Shown here: in pieces, positions 54,849 to 64,000 of the stretch
Layout of the letters: every line of letters begins with the position of its first letter
Numbering within the stretch: the first letter of the stretch is position 1
From: Zea mays
Lineage: Eukaryota; Streptophyta; Magnoliopsida; Poales; Poaceae
Direction: 5' to 3'
Length of the DNA stretch: 64,000 nt
NCBI RefSeq assembly: GCF_902167145.1
Contig: NC_050100.1
Span: forward strand, 186,179,439 to 186,243,438
Position numbers and translations under genes: made by a program
Notes under the pieces: model-generated
The model's database searches: none
What the model saw: only the letters and a program-made list of their open reading frames with translations
Told to the model about the DNA's origin: nothing

Positions 54849-55914
54849 TCAATCTAAGTTCTGTGAATCTAAGACATTAAGCTCACTACACAACTCATAA
54901 AACCTTCTTTCATCTAAATGCTTGGTGAAGATATCGACTAGTTGGTGATCAGTGCTAACATGGAAAATATCAATATCTCTCCTTTGCTAGTGGTCTCTTA
55001 AAAAGTGATGGTAGATGTCTATGTGCTTTGTGTGGCTGTGTTCAACTGGATTATCCACCAAGCAGATTGCACTCTCATTATCACATAGGAGTGAGACTTT
55101 GCTCAGATTGTAGCCAAAGCCTTGGAGGGCTTACCTCATCCAAAGTAGTTGCACACAACACTGGCTTGCGGCAACGTACTCGACCTCGACGGTGGATAGG
55201 GCAACAGAATTTTGTTTCTTCGATTCCCAAGACACCAAGGATCTTCCTAGAAACTGACAAGTCCCTGATGTTCTCTTTGTATCAACCTTGGACCCGACAT
55301 AATCGGAGTTTAAGTATTTAATCAAGTCAAAGGTAGACCCCTTAGGCCCTTAGAATACCAGAGCCTGAAGTGAGGCGTATGAACTAAATATCGAAGAATT
55401 CGCTTCACGGCCACAATATGACATTCATTGGGGTCGGACTGGAATATAACACACATGCAAATAGAAAGCATAATATCTGATCGACCTACATAAAGATAAA
55501 GTAAAGAACCTATCATAGACCGGTATACCTTTTGATCTACAGACTTATCTCCCGTGTTGAGGTAGTGTCTGTTTGTTCCCATAGACGTCTTGATGGGCTT
55601 TGCGTCCTTCATCTCAAACTTCTTGAGAAGATCTTACATATACTTCACTTGGGAGATGAAGATGTCATCCTTGAGTTGTTTTACTTGGAATCCTAGAAAG
55701 TATGTAAGCTTGCCCATCATAGACATCTTGAACTTTTGCATCATCAATTGCCAAAACTTCTCACAAGACTTTTGGTTAGTAGAACCAAATAATATGTCAT
55801 TAACATATATTTGGCATATAAACAAATCTCCATCACACATGTTAGTGAAAAGAGTGGGATCAACTTTCCTGACCTTGAAAGCATTAGAAATAAGAAAATA
55901 TCTAAGGCTTTGAT
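54849..55914 (-). pseudogene. Element C RT/RNase H fragment
   Basis: The 3' part of a Sirevirus pol. It enters in RT (GDLFICQIYVNDILFGS, where the catalytic YVDD has become YVND), then [25 protein letters not shown], and RNase H segments [17 protein letters not shown] and ALSTVEVEYVAAS. It ends at a TGA (54849-54851) after SELNVLDSQNLD. Several stops and frameshifts (for example near 55620 and 55325). Homology to element F ends at about 55914, marking a deletion or a recombination break. Confidence 0.8.
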
Positions 55915-56880
55915 TCTCAGCTCATAGATGTTGTATCAACTAGTTAGAGTCGTATTTATCGGCTCCCAAAACCCATAGTCATTTGAAGTCCACTACCAAA
56001 ACTGCATAGGTTCCGGTCACACTAGACATGTTTGGTGGCACAACATATATGATATTGTTTTTCTACCCGATCAGTATCCGTTGGGTAAAGTTGTTACATT
56101 ATCAGCTCGGTAGAGTGCATCGGACATGTCTAACGGCACACCGGACCTATCACGTCAGCACTATGTTGGATCTTCCCATTGTTGACAATTATGTTTATTA
56201 TACATCTGGTGCTTCCACTTACCTTAGTCCGAATTACATGCTCTCTGCGTGCCCCGTCCAGTGAGACATCCGTTGGCACACCAGACAGCATCGGTGTGCC
56301 AAACTACAAAGTGCAGAAAAACGAGCTTTTTGAGTGCCTCGTCCGATGACACATCTGGTGTCACACCGGACAAGTCCGGTGCACTCAGTGTAGACTATTT
56401 TTTTTCTAACTTTGGCTCTATTTACGTGGCTTAATTTGGCTGGTGTCTTGGTAACTTCTATGGCTTAGATAAATGTATCTTGAGTCTATCCAAACACTCT
56501 AAGTCATATCTCTTGGCTCATTTGATCTTCTAAATCTATTTGCGCATTCTGCCGTGACTTGCTTCAAATGACCCTGAAACTTCAAATTCTAAATCCGAGC
56601 TCTCCAACTAGTCCAAATAGTCCTGGTATGTTGTTAGGGTCATTTAGAACATATCCAAGTGTTGAAATAGCCCAGAGTCCATTTATTTCTCAATGTGCAC
56701 TTTTTCTCAAAGTCTAGGCTCCAATTCTGCATTTGGTCTTCTAAATTCATCATCTTAACTTTGTGACTAAACACTTAGTGAACTAGTTAGTTCAATAGAT
56801 TGTGATGGCTATCAAACACTGAAAACAAGGGGTGAATCTAGCCTATATGATCGGGGTCGTGTGACCCTAACAAACTTTAG
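55915..56880 (-). repeat. Degenerate Sirevirus-like LTR remnant
   Basis: Contains decayed CACCGGACAAGTCCGGTG-type palindromes (near 56135, 56277 and 56368). Near 56790 it has GAACTAGTTAGTTCAATAG, resembling the inverted start of element A's LTR (ACTAGTTAGTCCAATTG). Orientation is minus. It does not match element C's own LTR, so it is a separate, older element. Both boundaries are uncertain. Confidence 0.4.
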
Positions 56881-57399
56881 CACCTCATCATCATGTGGAC
56901 TTTGTCGGATTGATGTAGTGACCCCAACAAGCTTCATGGGTGGATTTGCCACTACATCTTACACTTTTACATTTGTTTTTATTATATTTAAAAAGATTTT
57001 TAGTCATTCATTGAAGACCTTTATTCTTTGACATTTTCGGTCGGACAGTGGCTTTGCTGATATAAATTCTTTATTCTACGCTTCTCTATTAAGTCACATC
57101 GGTTAAAGGTTAATGGAGGCGGTCGACATAAGATGATTCAGTAATACATTAACAAAGCCATGCATATGATGACTCTTGCCTCCATTTGATTAGCTTCGGG
57201 AGCTTTAACGGGCATCACGATGAAGGCATGGTGTGCATGGCGAGGGAGGGAGTACTCCGCATGTTTCACCCGTTGATGTCTCTAGTCATGGTGGTCCATG
57301 CATTTGTGTTATATGTGTTATATCTATATGCTTCGAAGAAGCTCTGACCGGTTCAGTTCCACTACGGCGTGCGCTGAAACGATGAGTGATTGCCGTTGC
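56881..57399. other. Intergenic, no gene seen
   Basis: A short direct repeat (ACCCTAACAAACTTTAGCAC near 56870 and a similar ACCCCAACAAGCTTCATGGG near 56920) suggests another decayed element. Nothing codes for protein. Confidence 0.4.
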
Positions 57400-57439
57400 A
57401 GCATAAACAACGCTCCTTGACTAAACTCGTACTACCGGA

Positions 57440-58020
57440 CATAGTTGCTTTGCCGAGCGGCGAACTGTATATCGACAACGGCTTTTTGCCGAGTATTTTT
57501 TTTGTCGGACACTCGACTAACGCTTTGCCGAGTGTCATCTGGTATTCTGCAAAGAAAAGTCACTGTCACGTCCTACACGACACTCGGGAAAGGCTTCCTT
57601 TTTGCCGAGTGTCTGTTGGACTAGCGCTCGACAAAACCCCCTTGGTCCATTTGTCAGTCCCTTTGTCGAGTGCTCCAAGAGGCACTCAACAAAGGCTCTC
57701 TCTTTATCGAGTGACAGCTGGACTAGCTCTCGGCAACAGGAGCACCAGTGGACTTATTTGTGAGTCTCTTTGCCGAGTGTCTCAGCCACATCACTCGGCA
57801 AAGAAACTTTACCGATTCTCGGGTGTGTCTTCTTTGACGGGTGCTATGGTCACTGTACTCGGTAAAGTCACTCTTTACTGAGTTTGATATTCAGCAAAGT
57901 CTTCTTTACCGAGTGTCTTTCTACGTCGAGTGTTTCGCGTAAACGAAGTCTGTGTCGATTGTTTTATTTCGTCGAGAGTGGTGCTCGATAAAGCATCGAT
58001 AAAATGCACTCGACAAATAG
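57440..58020. mobile_element. CACTA-type (En/Spm-like) transposon remnant
   Basis: Dense copies, in both orientations, of TTTGCCGAGTGTC and its degenerate forms (TTTGTCGAGTGC, ACACTCGGC, CACTCGGCAAAG). These are characteristic subterminal repeats of maize and sorghum CACTA elements. No CACTA terminus or transposase was seen, so this is an end fragment. It lies 0.7 kb upstream of the chitinase start codon. Confidence 0.65.
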
Positions 58021-58138
58021 CCTAGTGTCGCGGCTCTACCGGTGCTTGTGCGTGTCAATGTCAAATACTCGGATCCGGCCATGACGATAAGAAATGTAAT
58101 GGATACAGCTGGGCGCTGACTAATAGTTGGGGCCTCGG

Positions 58139-58152
58139 TTTGACTTTGACTC
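58139..58152 (+). promoter_or_regulatory. Paired W-box cores upstream of the chitinase
   Basis: Two TTGACT cores at 58140-58145 and 58146-58151. TTGAC(C/T) is the WRKY binding core, frequent in pathogen-response promoters. About 610 bp before the start codon. Binding is inferred only. Confidence 0.4.
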
Positions 58153-58580
58153 GCTGACGCAACTCCGGTTCTTGTTGTCAGCGCTGCACGAATAGTCTTC
58201 AGAGTAGTGATCTCTTTCCAGAACAAACGCCGACTGATTCCGTCCTTACGGTTGCAGAGGAACAGCTTGAACAATTATCGCGACGCCACACCTGACCTAC
58301 TCCACGTACGGTAACCAAAACGCAGAACTGCTGTTTGGCTCGCCCGTCGGCCGCCAGGCAGACTTCACTTTGAGTAATAACAACAACGCTGTCATCCGCC
58401 GGCCGCCAAAGAACAAACGTGCAGCTGAGCACGGAAACTGCTTCACGTTTTCGTCGTCTCTGACGATCTGCGCGGCCGTTACGCCATGGTAGCCTAGCCG
58501 GATAGAAAGTGAGGCGACGGCGACGTGCTTCAGAGGTCGACGCGGTTCACACACACCGACGTGCAGATGCCGACCTGGGT

Positions 58581-58591
58581 TTGACTTGACT
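58581..58591 (+). promoter_or_regulatory. Overlapping W-box cores, proximal promoter of the chitinase
   Basis: TTGACTTGACT contains two TTGACT cores sharing one base (58581-58586 and 58586-58591), 73 bp upstream of the TATA box. Confidence 0.45.
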
Positions 58592-58663
58592 CGGCCCTCG
58601 CTTCATTTGGTTGGACGATCGCATGCTTCCTCTCCAAAAGTTAAGCCCAATCCTCTACTACTC

Positions 58664-58670
58664 TATAAAA
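58664..58670 (+). promoter_or_regulatory. TATA box of the chitinase gene
   Basis: TATAAAA, 84 bp before the start codon. This implies a leader of roughly 50-60 bases. Confidence 0.75.
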
Positions 58671-58753
58671 GCCAATTAAGCCCCAGCCCACCGTGAAACT
58701 CACTCGCCATCGCCGGGCATCGCGGGCATCGCACACAAACGCAACCTGCAGCC

Positions 58754-59637
58754 ATGGCACAGAAGCTCGCGCCACCGACGGCGGCGGTCGTCGTCGTCCT
58801 GCTGGCGCTCGCCTTGTCGGCCGCCGCGCAGAACTGCGGGTGCGCGTCGGGCCTGTGCTGCAGCCGGTTCGGGTACTGCGGGACGGGCGAGGACTACTGC
58901 GGCGCCGGGTGCCAGTCGGGCCCCTGCGACGTGCCGGAGACCAACAACGCGTCCGTGGCCAGCATCGTGACGCCGGCCTTCTTCGACGCGCTCCTCGCGC
59001 AGGCCGCCGCCTCGTGCGAGGCCAACGGCTTCTACACCCGCGACGCCTTCCTCGCCGCCGCCGGCTACTACCCGGCGTTCGGCCGCACCGGCACCGTCGA
59101 CGACTCCAAGCGCGAGATCGCCGCCTTCTTCGGCAACGCCAACCACGAGACCATAAGTACGTGCGAACAAACCGAAGCTCGTCCAAGCTCTAGCTGCTAC
59201 TAATCAAGTTTCGACTGCTCGCAGAGTTCTGCTACATCAACGAGATCGACGGGCCGAGCAAGAACTACTGCGACCGGAACAACACGCAGTGGCCGTGCCA
59301 GGCGGGGAAGGGGTACTACGGCCGCGGCCCGCTGCAGATCTCCTGGAACTTCAACTACGGGCCCGCGGGGCAGAGCATCGGCTTCGACGGGCTGGGCGAC
59401 CCCGACGCGGTGGCGCGCAGCGCCGTGCTCGCGTTCCGCTCCGCGCTCTGGTACTGGATGAACAACGTGCACGGGGCCATCGTCTCCGGCCAGGGCTTCG
59501 GCGCCACCATCCGGGCCATCAACGGCGCGCTCGAGTGCGACGGCAAGAACCCCAACTCCGTCAACAACCGCGTCGCCTACTACAAGCAGTTCTGCCAGGA
59601 TTTCGGCGTCGACCCGGGCAACAACCTCACCTGCTGA
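58754..59637 (+). CDS. Class IV chitinase (GH19), two exons
   Basis: Exons 58754-59156 and 59225-59637; intron 59157-59224 (GTACGT ... CTCGCAG) in phase 1 within Lys135. The product has 271 residues. It hydrolyses beta-1,4-GlcNAc bonds in fungal chitin, as a secreted defence enzyme (family knowledge). Residues 1-25 form a signal peptide (VVVVLLALALSAAA). Residues 26-58 are a hevein-type chitin-binding domain with all eight cysteines. After a short linker comes the GH19 domain, with catalytic Glu132 (NHET) and Glu141 (CYINEI), the YYGRGPLQISWN motif and RAINGALEC. The length and the missing loops fit class IV. The start ATG sits in GCCATGGC, a strong plant context. N-glycosylation sites NNTQ and NLTC. 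No lesion seen; apparently functional. HETIKFCY replaces the more common HETGHFCY. Confidence 0.95.
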
Positions 59638-59786
59638 ATGATCTCTCTCTCATTGGGTTGTTGTCCTGTACTTACACATGTGTTGGTTGATGGATAGATG
59701 GCGATTGCGTGGTGCGGATGTTTCGGTTTGGCGGTGTCAATTCTGATATGCGCGTCGGTGCTGTTCTGATACTGACTATATACGGA

Positions 59787-59792
59787 AATAAA
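59787..59792 (+). terminator. Possible polyadenylation signal of the chitinase gene
   Basis: AATAAA, 150 bp after the stop codon, preceded by T-rich and TGT-rich sequence (TTGGGTTGTTGTCCTGT near 59653) of the kind found in plant 3' ends. Confidence 0.4.
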
Positions 59793-59929
59793 AATCTGAT
59801 TTGCATTAGCTTTCGTTTAAACACCCAGCAGGCCTTTGTCGGGCTATCCCTGAGGTTAAGTTGTTTGTCGTTAGCATACGTTCTCGTTATGACGGATTCA
59901 AACAAGGTGGTTCATGTCGTAAGTATCAC

Positions 59930-60880
59930 ACAGTCAAATCATGATTTCACTAAAGTTGCTCTTAGTGAATCTCTCATGAGAAAAGAGCACAAGACCCCTC
60001 ACAATCAATGATTAAAGTCAACAACAATCTCTAATAGTTGTTCAATGATCCCACGAACCTTGGGTCATCTAGGTGATAACAATCACTAAGAGTAATAAGT
60101 GTAGAACCAACCCAATCCATTTAACTATAGCAACAACTGTATGTGATGCACTAGGAGCTCTCCAACCTCACACCCAAATGATGTTCTATAAGATGCAAGA
60201 GAGTGGAGTATATGTCCCTAGTCCCAAGAGGTGTTCTCAAGTGCAAGAAGTGAAGGGATGCTAGACAAGACTAGACAAGAGGTCTATTTATAGCCCTAAC
60301 TTAAAATCCAATTGTTACCTCTTGGTGGATAGAAATCAAGGGCACTAGGCATATCTGGTGCAACATTGGATCTGAATCCTACACATGTGCACCAGACATG
60401 TTCGGTGCTTTTCCATTGGTTATAATACCTACGGCTATAAAGTAGTTGTTACCCTTTTTAGGTGTCGGGTGCATGTCGGGTTGAAGTGTACATTTAACAT
60501 AGTCTCTAAGTACCCAGTCCAATATGGTATTTGGTGCCACACTCGACATGTCTGATGCACTGTAGAGCTAAAGTGTGTGTTCCATATGCTCTTTGAATGC
60601 CCTGTCAAGTAGGTCATCTGGTGCCTCACAGGACACATCCAGATCCGGCTTACCATATTCGATGCACATTGAGCACCATTGTGCTTGACTAAAAAACTAT
60701 ACATCAAATACAAGCCAACATTGTATGTGGTGATCATGTCTGGTGTACCATACATGTATGGTGCCTTATGAGAAACTGCATCTAAAGTTTTTTCTCATGT
60801 CTTGTCAAGTTTGTTAACTCTCAAATATTTTGCGAAATATATTAGATCATAGTTACATTTGTAAGTGCAATAAAGCCCTA
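59930..60880 (-). repeat. Degenerate Copia LTR remnant
   Basis: Has an inverted TATA region (TCTATTTATAGCCC near 60283) and decayed palindromes such as GCACCAGACATGTTCGGTGC near 60388 and GGTGTACCATACATG near 60740, all features of the Sirevirus LTRs elsewhere in the window. It ends near GGGTTTTGGTGATAGTGAC (60885), similar to the internal sequence just inside those LTRs. No TSD was found and the boundaries are approximate. Confidence 0.4.
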
Positions 60881-61591
60881 ATTGTGGGTTTTGGTGATAG
60901 TGACATCACAATTAGAGAACTATCACTATTTATCGAGCATTATGAATAGGGCAACCATAAACAGAAGATTACATAAGACAGTGGTGGACACCCCAAGCTT
61001 ATACGGACTCATTTTTACATTTATAATATTAATTAGTATAGGATCATTGACTAATAAGGGGAACATGAGATTGTCAGTACGTTAAGGTCTATCAATGCTC
61101 AAACTCCACCAACCACTCCTATTTAGGTCCGAGAACATTGTGCCAAAGTTTTAACTCATTTGAGTTTCTCTAACATGTGTGAACTTTAATATGATCTTTA
61201 GACAGGGGAACTTTGAATATTCCATTCTTGGTCATTCCAATAGTCACCTACTGCGATTTCTGACGGTATGATATGGAACATGGGTCATATCCCTCTCCTT
61301 GTCCCCTAGGATTCACTTCCTTCCTCACTACCTCAACCAAACCAGCTCAAGAACTCTACAGTTTCAAATCAGGAAATAACACAACAAGAACTCTCTCTCT
61401 CTCTTTCTCTCTCTTCCTCTTGAGCATTGAAGTCCTTATGTCTAATAATCTTCACTCCACCCTTGGAGCTTACTCTAGCTGGCAAGAACTTCGTCCATGA
61501 GCTGCAGGAACTTGTTGCAGCCTTAGAAATTTATAAGTAATCTTAAAATTAATAGAATGCCCTCGTCTCAAGAGCTTGAGCTCTTGGCTTG
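60881..61591. other. Intergenic, no gene seen
   Basis: AT-rich sequence without a convincing open frame or repeat, apart from the CT microsatellite at 61391-61420. It probably contains more decayed element-internal sequence continuing from 60880. Confidence 0.4.
61391..61420 (+). repeat. CT microsatellite
   Basis: Imperfect (CT)n tract of about 30 bp with three interrupting TT/TC steps. Confidence 0.85.
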
Positions 61592-62924
61592 TGATAGTCG
61601 CCTAGAGGGGGGGTGAATAGGGCGAAACTGAAATTTACAAATATAAACACAACTACAAGCCGGGTTAGCGTTAGAAATATAAATGAGTCCGAGAGAGAGG
61701 GCGCAAAACAAATCCCAAGCGAATAAGCAAGAGAGACACGGAGATTTGTTTTACCGAGGTTCGGTTCTTGCAAACCTACTCCCCGTTGAGGAGGCCACAA
61801 AGGTCGGGTCTCTTTCAACCCTTCCCTCTCTCAAACGGTCCCTCGGACCGAGTGAGCTTCTCTTCTCTAATCAAAGCCGGGAACAAAACTTCCCCGCAAG
61901 GGCCACCACACAATTGGTGCCTCTTGCCTTGATTACAATGGAGTGTGATCTCAAGAACAAGTGAGAAAGAAAAGAAGCAATCCAAGCGCAAGAGCTCAAA
62001 TGAACACGGCAAATCACTCTCACTAGTCACTAGGGCTTTGTGTGGAATTGGAGAGGATTTGATCTCTTTAGTGTGTCTAGAATTGAATGCTAGAGCTCTT
62101 GTAGTAGTTGAGAAGTGGAAAACTTGGATGCAATGAATGGTGGGGTGGTTGGGGTATTTATAGCCCCAACCACCAAAAGTGACCGTTGCTGGCAGCCTCT
62201 GTTCGATGGCGCACCGGACAGTCCGGTGCACACCGGACAGTCCGGTGCCTCTGCCACGTCACCATTGCCGTTGGATTCTGACCGTTGAAGCTTCTGACTT
62301 GTGGGCCTGCCGAGGTGTCCGGTGCACACCGGACATGCACTGTTTGATGTCCGGTGCACCGGTATGGGCAGCCCTGACGTCTGCGCGCGCTGCGCGCGCA
62401 TTTAATGCTGCGCAGGGAGCCGTTGGCGCCGCAGAGAGCCGTTGCTCCGCTGGCACACCGGACAGTCCGGTGCACACCGGACAGTCCGGTGAATTATAGC
62501 GGAGCGGCTGTCGTGAAAACCCGAGGATGACGAGTTCCGGAGGCCGCGGTTCGTTGGCGCACCGGACATGTCCGGTGCACACCGGACAGTCCGGTGAATT
62601 ATAGCGCGCCGGCCTCCGCGAATTCCCGAGGGCGAAGGGTTGAAGTCGAAGTCCTCTGGCGAAGGGTAGAAAACGAAGTCTACGGGCGCACCGGACACTG
62701 TCCGGTGCACACCGGACAGTCCGGTGCCTCCAGCCAGAGGTGCCCTCGGTTGCCTTATTGCTCCTTTGTTGAATCCAACACTTGGTCTTTTTATTGGCTA
62801 GATGTGAACCTTTTGCACCTGTATAACTTATACACTAGAGCAAACTAGTCAGTCCAATATTTGTGTTGGGCAATTCAACCACCAAAATTATTTAGGAACT
62901 AGGTGTAAGCCTAATTCCCTTTCA
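61592..62924 (-). repeat. Element G 3' LTR (1333 bp)
   Basis: Plus-strand text TGATAGTCGCCTAGAGG ... AATTCCCTTTCA. Inverted TATA region GGTATTTATAGCCCC near 62152-62166. Eight palindromes of CACCGGACAGTCCGGTG type in four close pairs (see the palindrome cluster). Confidence 0.9.
62212..62726. repeat. Paired palindrome cluster in element G's LTR
   Basis: CACCGGACAGTCCGGTG or one-base variants at 62212, 62231, 62456, 62475, 62560, 62580, 62689 and 62710. They form four doublets with a pitch of 19-21 bp. The motif is a known Sirevirus LTR signature; the doublet arrangement is seen directly here. Confidence 0.9.
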
Positions 62925-63802
62925 ATCTCCCCCTTTTTGGTGATTGATGCCAACACAACCAAAGCAAATATAGAAGTGCATAATTGAACTAGTTTACATA
63001 ATGTAAGTGCAAAGGTTACTTGGAATTGAGCCAATATAACTACTTACAAGATATGCAAGGAATGTTTCTTTCTTATATAACATTTTGGACCACGTTTGCA
63101 CCACATGTTTTGTTTTTGCAAATTCTTTTTGTAAATCCATTTCAAAGATCTTTTGCAAATAGTCAAAGGTTCATGAATAAGAGTTTGCAAAGCATTTTCA
63201 AGATTTGAAATTGTCTCCCCCTATTTCAAATGCTTTTCCTTTGACTAAACAAAACTCCCCCTAAAAGAGATCCACCTCTTAGTGTTCAAGAGGGTTTTGA
63301 TATACCATTTTTGAAATACTACTTTCTCCCCCTTTTGAACACAATAGGATACCAAATGATAAAGACTTTTGGAAAGCACTAAGTTTTTGAATATGGTGGT
63401 GGTGGTGCGGTCCTTTTGCTTTGGGCTCATTTCTCCCCCTTTTTGGCATGAATCGCCAAAAACGGAATCATTAGAGCCCTTTAAGTGCAATCTTCCCCTT
63501 TGGTCATAAATAAATGAGTTAAGATTATACCAAAGACGAAGTCCTTTTGCGTTTGAGCTTTTACTCTCTCCCCCAAGGATGAAGTCCTTTTCCTTGATGC
63601 TCATTTCTCCCCCAAAGAAGAGAGAGTTGCTCGGAGTGATGGCGAAGCATGAGTTACGGAGTGGAAGTCTTTGTCTTCGCCGAAGACTCCAATTCCCTTT
63701 CAATATACCTATGACTTGGTTTGAAATCGACTTGAAAATACATTAGTCATAGCATATAAAAGAGATATGATCAAAGGTATTTAAATGAGCTATGTGTGCA
63801 AG
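62925..63802 (-). other. Element G polypurine tract and 3' untranslated region
   Basis: Inverted polypurine tract ATCTCCCCCTTTTTGG at 62925-62940. Further inverted purine runs (CTCCCCC) near 63214, 63257, 63328, 63433, 63569 and 63608. AT-rich, non-coding. Confidence 0.75.
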
Positions 63803-64000
63803 CTAGCAAAAGAAATTTCTAGAATCAAGAATATTGAGCTCATGCCTAAGTCTGGTAAAAGATTGTTCATCAAGTGGCTTGGTAAAGATATCGGCTAATT
63901 GATCTTTAGTATTAATGTAAGAAATCTCGATATCCCCCTTTTGTTGGTGATCCCTAAGAAAATGATACCGAATGGCTATGTGCTTAGTGCGGCTATGCTC
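63803..64000 (-). CDS. Element G RNase H C-terminus (partial)
   Basis: An open frame on the minus strand from the window edge to TAG at 63803-63805. It reads EHSRTKHIAIRYHFLRDH, QLADIFTKPLDEQSF, then LRHELNILDSRNF, the conserved end of Copia/Sirevirus RNase H. No lesion in this piece, unlike elements A, C and F. The remainder lies outside the window. Confidence 0.85.
   Translation of the reverse strand, partial: EHSRTKHIAIRYHFLRDHQQKGDIEISYINTKDQLADIFTKPLDEQSFTRLRHELNILDSRNFFC

Larger units (their letters stand above)
5678..55914 (-). mobile_element. Element C: old truncated Sirevirus (Copia), host of elements A and B
   Basis: On the plus strand it opens with TGAAAGCACCTAGAGGGGG, the inverted end of a Sirevirus LTR. 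The 3' LTR is 5678-7110 plus 42611-42616 plus 53943-54012; elements A and B interrupt it. Next come the inverted polypurine tract (54013-54026) and a 3' pol fragment (54849-55914). Homology to element F's pol stops at about 55914, in the middle of RT, so the 5' LTR, gag, protease and integrase are missing. The LTR end reads CTTTAA instead of CTTTCA, another sign of age. Confidence 0.75.
61592..64000 (-). mobile_element. Element G: Sirevirus (Ji/Opie-like), 3' end only
   Basis: A minus-strand element running off the window. The 3' LTR is 61592-62924, then inverted polypurine tract, 3' untranslated region and the end of RNase H (63803-64000). The 5' LTR, gag and the rest of pol must lie to the right. 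Plus-strand start TGATAGTCGCCTAGAGG differs from the canonical TGAAAG by one base. Confidence 0.9.

Noticed and set aside
58641..59193. Long overlapping frames on both strands in the chitinase region (for example 58641-59186 minus, 58693-59193 plus)
   Set aside because: They are shadows of the GC-rich chitinase exon 1; only the frame starting at 58754 has domains and splice continuity.

Overview
The window is grass nuclear DNA, most likely maize (Zea mays) or a very close relative. The reasons are GC-rich monocot exons, Sirevirus (Ji/Opie-like Copia) LTRs full of the CACCGGACAGTCCGGTG palindrome, Tat-lineage Ty3/Gypsy elements and a CACTA fragment with TTTGCCGAGTGTC repeats. About 80% is LTR retrotransposon. 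Only two host genes are visible, one at each side of the nest.

Left side (1-5677): the 5' part of a host gene on the minus strand. Exon 1 is 3051-3284, exon 2 is 1-115 and runs off the window, and the promoter/5'UTR is GC-rich up to about 4260. The protein looks plastid-targeted; I do not recognise it. Its 2.9-kb phase-0 intron holds a foldback MITE, a SINE with 15-bp target duplications and a 916-bp non-autonomous hAT element. Three Tourist-like MITEs follow upstream of the gene.

Nest (5678-55914), resolved by target-site duplications (TSD). Element C, an old minus-strand Sirevirus truncated in RT, is the substrate. Element A (plus-strand Sirevirus, 7111-42605, TSD CTTAT) and element B (plus-strand Tat Gypsy, 42617-53937, TSD CTCAT) both sit in C's LTR, 6 bp apart. 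A is split by element D (plus-strand, gag-only Gypsy-type, 11281-29311, TSD TAGGT) and by element F (minus-strand Sirevirus, 30812-39741, TSD CCAAT). D is split by element E (minus-strand Tat Gypsy, 12742-23909, TSD TACCT). E and B are two subfamilies of one family with 478-bp LTRs. Each carries gag-pol, an array of about 80-bp tandem repeats, and a separate antisense gene with its own TATA box and five exons at matching positions. All coding regions are broken; many lesions fit CAG to TAG or CGA to TGA transitions.

Right side (55915-64000): a degenerate Sirevirus-like LTR, a CACTA remnant, then an intact two-exon class IV (GH19) chitinase gene (58754-59637) with a TATA box and paired W-box cores upstream. 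After it come a second degenerate LTR, a CT microsatellite, and the 3' end of another minus-strand Sirevirus (G) that runs out of the window.

All family names and comparisons come from reading the sequence and from memory of the families; no database search was possible. LTR divergences were counted by eye.
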